From assembly GCA_900095095.1 (NCBI GenBank), contig FMBT01000299.1:598221-662220 (forward strand): DNA of 64,000 bases, in the 5' to 3' direction. Origin of the DNA: Fragilariopsis cylindrus CCMP1102 (lineage: Eukaryota > Bacillariophyta > Bacillariophyceae > Bacillariales > Bacillariaceae). This document shows, piece by piece, positions 56,391-64,000 of this stretch (positions are counted from its first letter, which is position 1; each line of letters starts with the position of its first letter). The position numbers and the translations under genes were made by a program. A model generated the notes under the pieces. It saw only the letters and a list, made by a program, of their open reading frames with translations. It was not told the origin of the DNA and did not search any database.

Positions 56391-59300
56391 CTAGGAAGTC
56401 CTTGAAAATGGATCAAAAGAATTAGCTGGATTTAGATTCATTTGGTGGGTTTGATGCTGCTGCTGTAAATGCTGTTGGTGTAGTTGATTCTGCTGTAATT
56501 GCTGTTGCTGTATTTGCTGCTGCTGCTGATGTAACTGTTGCTGTATTTGCTGTTGCATGTGCTGCTGTTGTAATGGGCCTCCGGAAAATTGTTGACTCTG
56601 CAAGGCATTTCCTTGATGTTGGTGTGGGTAAGTATTTGCCCATTGGCCACCAATATTCGCTACTATCTGTTGCTGCACTCCACCTGTCAGCTGGTCAAAC
56701 ATGATCGGTTCTTGTCGTGGGACAACCATAAATTGTTGATGCTGCAATCCGTGGTACCCGTTCGCGACAAGCGTTTGTTTTCCAGGGGCAGGTGACGGGT
56801 GTTGGTCAATCGTTCCTTCAGTAGCTCGTATGGTAGATGGTGCCATTCCAAGCACAACAAACGGATCTTGACTTACGAATGTGTTCCCCATTTCAGACAT
56901 TGGGTTCATACTATCAGATGTGAGAGAACGTTTGATAGGCAATGCCTCAAGCGAAGGAGGTGTGGGAAATGAGATGACTGGCACCGTTGATTTCAGTGGA
57001 TCAAAATCGTGGAGACTTTGACTGTGTTTGTGGCCAGTAGGTTTCGGTGTATTCTTGGGCGGTCGAAGAGGAGGTATGAACGGCGGTGCCCCTGCCGAAG
57101 TCGTCCGACTTCTTACCTCAATTTCATTTCCACCACCGTTGATTCTATTCAAATTCGGGCGAGTTGTTGTATCAGGTGCATTCTTCGATTCATTTTTCTC
57201 TTTTTGATTGGTTATAAAAAGTTTTGATTTTTGTGGTACTGGTGACGACGGCAACATCGCTGTAGAAGTATGAGATATTGAGTTTCCTGTTACCGCATTT
57301 GCATCACTCGCGATTGTGTCTCTTATTGGCGAGGATCCATTCACTGTAGTGATTTTTTTGTTACAAGTTTCATTTTTTCAGGAGACTTACTTGTAACGGT
57401 ACAACTGACGTTTCCGTTACGTAATTTCTCGGAGTTTGATTCAGTATCTTGACGTGGGCCTTCTTTTTCTTCTTTTGCCTTTTTTCCATTCTGCTTCCCA
57501 GCTTTTGCTGTTTCACCCTTTGCATCACGTAATTTCTTTCTGAGATCCAAGTTTCGCATCTCAACCTTCTCTCGGAGTACCTGTTCATCACGTAATTTCT
57601 TATCTAGCTCCCTATTTTTAGCCTCCAAGTCTTTATTGTTATCACGCTAAAGAAAACGAGATCAAAACATGATTCATGTGAGTATAAACATTAAAGAAAC
57701 ATACGAAAGTACAGTACACATGTAAAATCTCACCAATAGTTTCATATCCGTCTGAAGCGACTTGATGCATTGATCAGCCTCTGTCACCTCCGTTTTCATC
57801 TGTTCCATAAGGTAAAAACCTTTCCAAGTCCCACTGAGCTCCATGTGCCATTGCTACCAATAGTTTGGGGTACTTTGCCACTTCTTCCTTGGACGGTTTT
57901 CTTTTTTTTGCTCACTGTTTTTAGTTGATGTGGTGGTTGTTGCTGCTGTTTGTCTGTATTTGTGGAAGTTGGTGGCTTGAGGATCGGTGCAATTGGCAAT
58001 GAGGAATTTAGAGATGACGAACGACTGTGCATCGGCGACGGGACATTTAATTGTGAGGTTACACCCCCAGGAGTAGGAGGTGGAGTAGGCACGTTATAAG
58101 ATAGAGAAGTCGGAGGTCCATTCGTAGAAAAAGGTATCTGTTGTTGATGGAGATACTGTTGCTGGAAATCGTGCTGTATCTGAGCTACCGGAGCAACAGA
58201 TATTGGTCCTGATACCGTATATACAGATGGATCTATTGTATGTTGGACTTGTGGCAGATTTTGAACGTACTGTTGCTGATTCTGAGGATAAGATTCTACA
58301 GGGATTTGCGAAAATTGTACGTTGTTGGACGCGACATTTTGATTGTTTTGCATCGGTGCTTGGAGAACTGCTGCTGATTATCTTGGGCTGCCGACACCGG
58401 AAAATGAGTATAATTCTGTTGAACCTGTTGCTGTTGCGAGATTTCGTACACTGCTGCATGGTAGTAACAGGCTGGATCACAACCGGTTGCATAGGAATCT
58501 GAGAAACATTCGACTGTTGTATATTTTGATGGATGATAGAAACTGGCTGATTTTGTAATGGTGATACTTGTTGATGTTGCTGTTGTTGAAACTGCTGCTG
58601 CTGTTGCTGTTGTAATCGTACTGCACTGATATCATTTTCGTTTACTATCAATGCTCCTGTAGTAGCTTGGATCTGAAGGTTTGGCAGTATAGAGCCAGGG
58701 TCTTTTACATTGGTTACGAAAAATCTGCCTTTCTTTTTTACCGTTGGCGCACTTTTTCCATCAAAAGTTTGTGTGCTGCTATCCCCGCACTAGTATCCCT
58801 CGGAGGCATAGGCGATTGACTTCTAGAAGAAACACCAGCTGGCACACATTATTAGGCATAACCGGTGTCTCTTGTAACAAACTGAAGCGACCCTTCTTTT
58901 TCTTCACATAATGCATACCTCCGCTTTGTAATTTTATTATGGGTATCGCCCCAACCATCCCAATAATCTGATCTCCTGCTTCTATTTCGTTTTGATGCTT
59001 GTATTGTATCTGTTGTATATGTTGTTGTTGTTGTTGATGATGATGCTGTTGCTGCTGCTGCTGTGGTGGCTGTTGTTGTTGGGTCGTACTGTAATTATTT
59101 TGGGTACTATCATGCTGGGACGAGTCGACCGGAAGGGTTACAACACTGGGAATCTGAGGAATTTGATAATATACTGTCTGTTGTGGTTGTTGTGACCACT
59201 TGTTGCGCTTGAGTAGATTGGTCATAATTGTATGCATTTTCCTGCTTATCCGACTGTTGCGGTGGCGGCGGCTGCTGCTGCTGCTGAATTGCGGTTCCTA

Positions 59301-60047
59301 AAGTTCCGTTCTGGTTTGTGCATTGTCCTGACACGGAAGACGATTCTATTTTTTGTACATGAGATGTTTCTATATGCTGTTGATGCTGAGATGTTGATGG
59401 CAATGACCTCGTTTCAATCAGTGAAGGATCATCCTTTTCCATTCTATTCTTGGGAGCGTCGCTACGACCAACGCTACTATCGAGGGCGGAAGGAAGAGAC
59501 CCTATAGATCCCGTATCAAAAGTTGAAACAGGTGTAGATAATGCACGTGATGAGTTCTTGTCTAGTGGTTTTGGACGAGAAGTATTCAAAGACCACTTAT
59601 ATTACTTGTGGTCGTAGTATGGTTAGCATTTGAATCGCCATTAACTTTATTTGATTTTCCCGCATTTGTCGACGTCGTCGTCGTACATATAGCTACAGGA
59701 GGATCATCCCCAAGGTTTTGTGGTTCCTCCGAAATTTGATCTTCCGAAATTTCCGTTAATGATACTGTTGCCTCGCTTGACAATAGAGCCTCAGCGGTCT
59801 GAGTCTTTTGTCCACATGAATCCGAACTTGCTTCCAAAGGTTGTTCTGCTGAAGGGTATTGATGCGAATTGTTGTCGTCGGAATTAGTATTTGTCTCAAC
59901 TTTACTCACTATGAAAACGCGCTTCTTCGGTTTTTCCACTTCTATACTTTCTTCTGTTATATCCTCACCAGCTAATTTTTCTGTTGTATCATCATCCGTT
60001 CGGGAGAACCGGAGGAGCCGGATGAGAGTATCGGAATTGCAGTTCAT
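56391..60047 (-). CDS. large Gln-rich regulatory-type protein with repeated KKxRF motifs
   Basis: Coding segments at 60047-59586, 59589-59110, 59237-58779, about 58750-58094, 58353-57796, 57780-57734 and 57646-56391 form one gene with one clear intron (57647-57733, joining DMKLL to RDNNKDLEAKNREL) and several small frame changes. Repeated short motifs are KPKKRVFIVSK (about 59910), VKKKKGRFSLL (about 58890), VKKKGRFFVTNV (about 58720) and KSKLFITNQ (about 57210). A coiled coil covers about 57830-57480. The C terminus is extremely Gln-rich. Such composition is typical of transcriptional or signalling scaffolds. RFxV peptides bind the conserved C-terminal domain of OSR1/SPAK kinases, but only RFFV fits exactly. 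No catalytic domain is seen. Confidence 0.55.
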
Positions 60048-60588
60048 TATTTTTAAAGAAGGTTTAACAGAATAATGATGTTCGAATTTTATGAATACAA
60101 AATAAAGTATCACGCTTCAAACTTCGGACCCGAAACTTTCTCTTCTTTAAGGCCAGTTTCGCAGAAAATGATGGGGGTAGTCTGTAACAGTTTCAAATTA
60201 CTTTACTAGTGTAGCAAGAGAATGTTATTGCATCACCTTTCGAGTGAGCAACACGATGAGAAATTCTATTTTAATTGTTCGTCTATTTTAGAGCATTTTC
60301 TCGGAAGCTTCTACTATAACTGTTACGGTAACGTGCGTTAAGTATGACTACAAGAATGTAAATGTACTACTAGTAGGAAAATTAATTTACTTTCGTCCGT
60401 ACCTCGCTTCGCTCATATCATATTTTCTCAGTCCATCCATTCATTCATTATATTCATTCACATTAACTCTTTCGAAACCAAAAAAAAAAAAAACTAAGAT
60501 AACATTGTTTATTTTCTTGTTTTAAAAGACAGCAACTCCACAAAAAGATAGCCTAACTAGCAATATAACAAAATAGAAAGATATAAAG
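60048..60588. other. divergent promoter region
   Basis: About 540 bp, ending with a poly-A run (60480-60493). No gene is seen. Confidence 0.35.
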
Positions 60589-61682
60589 ATGGCGGCTGAA
60601 TTTGACGTTTCTGGATTTTCTGCGGTGGATAAGTTCTTTGGGAACGACGAAACGAAAAATAAATCGACAATATCATCCAGTAGTGCCACGAAAGAAGGAC
60701 ACGTAGTTGGCAGTAAAGGTAAACGACGAAGAGGAGGTGTTGGTACAAGTACCGATGTTGATGATGCTTCTAAAAAGTTACTATCATCCGATGCTCTAAG
60801 CAAAAAAATATTGAATGTTGGAAGAAAAAGACGATCTCGTGAAGATAATGTTGATGACGACGAGGAGGACGAGATTATATCGACGGTGGTGATCATGGCG
60901 TTAATGACGACGACGACGAAATGATAGACGGTGGACGAACGAACATCGTAGAAAAATCAGCTTTATCAAAGAAGGGAAAGAGTGTCAGGATCATCTGATA
61001 AACTAACGAATGATCAAGCTATAGTAGGAAGCAAAAATCCAAAGAAAAAACTAGGCAAAAAGGAACGACAAAGACAAAAACAACAAGAGGAAACATCAGC
61101 AGCAGCAACACAGGTGGAAGTATTTGAACCAGTCGCTGAAAATTCAGCTCATGAACAGGACGACGAAACCAGGGATTCCGCTGCTGATGATACCAAAGAT
61201 TCTGCTGGATTAATCACTCACAACAACACCGAAAAATACCCGGGCGCCAAAAAGAAACGTAAGAAGGTACGGTCACGACAAAAGAATATTTATAAAGATA
61301 ATCGTACTAAAGATGAAAAACCTGCACATCTAACTAGGGGAAACCCTAACTACCAAGGACGACCAATGACAGAAGCTACACGTGAAAAATTGAATTTACC
61401 TCCACCCAAAAAAAATACGTCCCAGTTACAACAATAGTAGTAAGAACCAAGATATGGTAATACTTTATTTGTTATCGATCGAAGTCCAGATTCACCTGTC
61501 GTGGTGGAGGAGATGACGTTGGAGTGAAGCTGGCTATTGATGACTTTATGAATACCGACGATACAAGTCCATCAAATACAAATAAAGAGAGCAAAGACGA
61601 CGATAATAAGGACTTAAAAAAGAAGAAACGTGAAAAGTCTGGTGTGAAGAAGAATAAGAAAAATCGCTTCAAGAATTGTAGA
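60589..61682 (+). CDS. basic nucleolar-like protein of unknown function
   Basis: It starts MAAEFDVSGFSAVDKFFG and has acidic and Lys-rich stretches. Its best conserved-looking block is KKRKKVRSRQKNIYKDNR, then THLTRG-like AHLTRGNPNYQGRPMTEATR. The frame changes near 60880 and 60985, giving segments 60589-60924 and 60982-61437. A further Lys-rich end (LAIDDFMNTDDTSPSN, KKKREKSGVKKNKKNRFKN) follows at about 61530-61682 in a third frame. Composition suggests an rRNA-processing or nucleolar protein, but no family is named with confidence. Confidence 0.5.
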
Positions 61683-61922
61683 TAATAGTATAAAATATAT
61701 AAATATACAGTAATACTATATATTGTAATATAGTATAGCATAGTATAATATAAAAATTTGAGTCAATCATTAGCATTTATACTGTAGAAGTATTTAGTAT
61801 AGAAATTACTTTTTATATCTGTTATCACAGTACATTATTCCCTTCCTATTAATTTATCCTGATTTTGATTTATTCCTTCAGCGATGGATTTGATTTCATT
61901 CATTTTCTAGTTTATTTCCAAT

Positions 61923-62496
61923 TCAATCCAAATCAGAATCATCAGAATCGGAATCATTAACAGCTTTTGTTGCCTCTAATTCTAATCGTTCTTTTAACAT
62001 ACCAACAATAGCTTTTTGTGTCCTTCGTTCTAATTTTGCTAATTTATCACTAATATCACGTTTCAAATCCCAATTAATCTTTTTAGGAGCCATACTAGTA
62101 ACTGCAACAGTAGCTGCTGCTGTTGTGTTATTGTATCTTGTTTCGCCTCTAACAATGCATTCTGAAGTGCTTTAGAGGATGATACCGGGGCCACTACTTG
62201 TGCTGCATGTGATGACGATGACGTATCGTTGTTGTCGCCCGTTTTTTGTCTCTTTGATAAGGGATCCGATGATGATTGTTCTTGATCTTGTTCTTGTTGT
62301 TGATTGTTTAAGGATTTGTCATTCGGTGCATAATTACGAAAAACAACAACCTTTTTCGTTGTTGGTACAACAAATGCTTCATCTCCATCTCCTTTGTCGT
62401 TGTTGTTGTTGTCATCGTCATCGTCATTACGCGCTTCTTTGACGCGACCGGCACGAGCTGCTAATGCCTTCAGTTTCGCTTTCCTTCATCGGCCAT
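61923..62496 (-). CDS. CCDC12: CCDC12/cwf18 pre-mRNA splicing factor
   Basis: The N-terminal KLKALAARAGRVKEAR parallels the charged N terminus of CCDC12. VVVFRNYAPNDKSLN matches the LRNYVPEDEDL block, and the C-terminal APKKINWDLKRDISDKLAKL followed by ERRTQKAIVGMLKERLELE matches the WDLKRD...KRTQRAI...RERL signature. The end is acidic (NDSDSDDSDLD). The family is part of the NineTeen-related complex of the activated spliceosome. Two frame changes are needed: one just after MADEGKR, where an AAA run needs one more A (62474), and one near 62130. An Asn/Asp-rich and Gln-rich insert lies between the blocks. The start codon lies 145 bp from the 5' end of retroelement copy 2. Confidence 0.78.
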
Positions 62497-62641
62497 ATTA
62501 TTTTCGTTATATATCAACTTTTTCGAGGGGGGTCGAATAGGTACAAGTATTGTAAACACAAAGTAGCAAAGTGTTAGGTTGTGTTGTTGTTACTTCTGTC
62601 TGTCAAATCGTTGAATAATTTAAAGACCTCAAGGGAATTTC

Positions 62642-62820
62642 TTGACACGCAGGTCCAGCAAGTGCAGTGATGAATTCGCCTCCTGCGCGTACAACCTACG
62701 CGCAAGGAAGGCGGAGGCAGAGTGAAATAGTATACACCTATTACACTCTCATTCTTTGTCAGATTTGACCTATTGTCGTCGAAAAGACTCGACTGAAGTA
62801 ACCTTACTGTATATGCTTTC
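62642..62820 (+). repeat. A repeat of retroelement copy 2
   Basis: Reverse complement of A1 of copy 1 with one extra T (179 bp). It contains the same hairpin. Confidence 0.93.
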
Positions 62821-64000
62821 TTGGGCTACACCAACAGTAAAGAGTATCAACACACACTTCACAACAGGACACAGATCAATGGAACCACCAATTTCCGTCA
62901 AAAAACTCGACACCAGAGCCACGACGACGCGAAAATCAATACTTGGGTGGGTTGTAGACAGTACAACACAAACATTTGAACAACGACAGCGCCATAGCAC
63001 CACACTCCACAGCGGAGCAACGGTCTGCCATCGTCTTGTTCAAGAATCGACCTCCGGTCTCATAATCCTCACACCGGTACACACCGAGAGGACAACCAAA
63101 GGTGCAACGACACCATCAGCTCTCGCATCAATCACAATGCAAAAGCAGTAAACAAATACGGATTCGGTCCAAATTTTTGTGACAGCGCACGCCGCGCTCA
63201 CGTCACCAAAAACCAGCCAATTGCACTTAAGGACTGCCACCGGCACGTCATTTTTAGTTTTCACTTTCACTTTACTACCACGATACGAGGAACAACGGAA
63301 ACACCACCGCACACAAGCGCGCCTTTTAGGGATCTCGACGCATACGTCGACGAACCTTCAAAACAGCCGGCACTACGGGCTATAAACACTATCAGCACGC
63401 GCCAGCCACTCATACCTTTTATCATTTACGGTTGGCTCGCCACACGCCGTCAGGCACAACTCATCGTTACGATCACCTTTTAACATGATAAGGCAAAACG
63501 CGAAACACCTTTTCGCTCACAAATCACATGTGGTTTCTCCACCTGCTACCACGGGAAAGAGACAATGCCGGAATCAAACTTCCATTCCAACGCTCGACAC
63601 CAGCGTACGATAAATTCAACGCCACCGTACAAATTCAACGCCGGAGTGAATCCTTATATGCCGCTTATTTCAAATTCACGAATGTTCTAAGTACAACAAC
63701 ATTGCAACAAAATTTGCTACAACCATATAGGGAACGAGCACCTTTCTGTGCACTCTCGACTCCGTCACAGGTTACATACGAACCAACGGTAGCGTCAAAA
63801 CGCATTAGATCACGCAAACGGAACCAACGCTTCCGTTAGAGCTATATTTCCTTGCCCTAACGCTCAAATGAACAACATTTGACAAAGATTTACTTAAAAT
63901 ATTCTTTTACACTCTAGTATTCCACCGAAATTTTACTTGTATTTACGTTAATCTACACGACTTTTCAAGCATTTCCGTCGTTCATTTCAAACCTATTAAA
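62642..64000 (+). mobile_element. second copy of the split-direct-repeat retroelement, cut by the window end
   Basis: It is inverted relative to copy 1. It opens with an A repeat at 62642-62820, then the leader with the same three frames (62756-63151, 63179-63385 and 63528-63839), and reaches the A of the predicted gag ATG at 64000. Sequence identity to copy 1 is very high. Visible differences are mostly one-base changes in runs, for example TATTGTCG versus TATGTCG at 62771 and AACAAAATTTGCTAC versus AACAACATTTGCGAC near 63706. Nothing beyond the leader is in the window. Confidence 0.92.

Overview
The window is nuclear DNA of a photosynthetic stramenopile, most likely a diatom. The reasons are: AT-rich DNA with short GT-AG introns; a bipartite plastid-type leader with a Phe after the expected signal-peptidase site on a methyltransferase; a digalactosyldiacylglycerol synthase; a secreted protein made of Pro/Ser/Thr-rich repeats; and many poly-Asn, Gln, Asp and Ser tracts inside conserved genes. 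The species cannot be named from the sequence alone.

Layout. 0-4 kb: a fragmented PPR-type gene and a 67-residue membrane protein. 4-8 kb: a plastid-targeted methyltransferase, a NAT9-type acetyltransferase and guanylate kinase. 8-16 kb: DGDG synthase (six exons), a TLC-domain membrane protein and the GPI mannosyltransferase PIG-B. 16-26 kb: ribosomal protein eS17, an SDR oxidoreductase, a zinc-finger protein with Stc1-like modules and 189-bp repeats, a hypothetical gene and the large nuclear cap-binding subunit. 27-36 kb: COG2, a multi-pass membrane protein with a 30-bp exon, a Rab1-type GTPase and dihydrolipoamide dehydrogenase. 36-45.5 kb: proteasome subunit RPN2, a membrane-anchored inositol polyphosphate kinase, a secreted repeat protein and a RED/IK-like splicing factor.

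45,565-55,857 is a 10.3-kb tyrosine-recombinase retrotransposon on the minus strand, of the DIRS order with PAT/Ngaro-like split direct repeats. Read along the minus strand it is A1, leader, gag, zinc finger, RT/RNase H, tyrosine recombinase, an extra ORF of unknown function, then B1-A2-B2. The extra ORF carries a canonical PCNA-binding (PIP) motif. The leader carries a diverged fragment of an RT thumb region. A second copy, in opposite orientation, starts at 62,642 and runs off the window just as its gag start codon begins. Between the copies lie a Gln-rich regulatory-looking protein, a basic nucleolar-like protein and the splicing factor CCDC12/cwf18. The element is the most unusual system in the window.

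Many genes, both conserved single-copy ones (RPN2, NCBP1, COG2, guanylate kinase, CCDC12) and the retroelement, are broken by one-base frame changes. Most of these lie in short homopolymer runs. The simplest reading is uncorrected long-read assembly error, not decay. Gene boundaries below therefore span the breaks, and the retroelement should not be called dead on these frameshifts alone.
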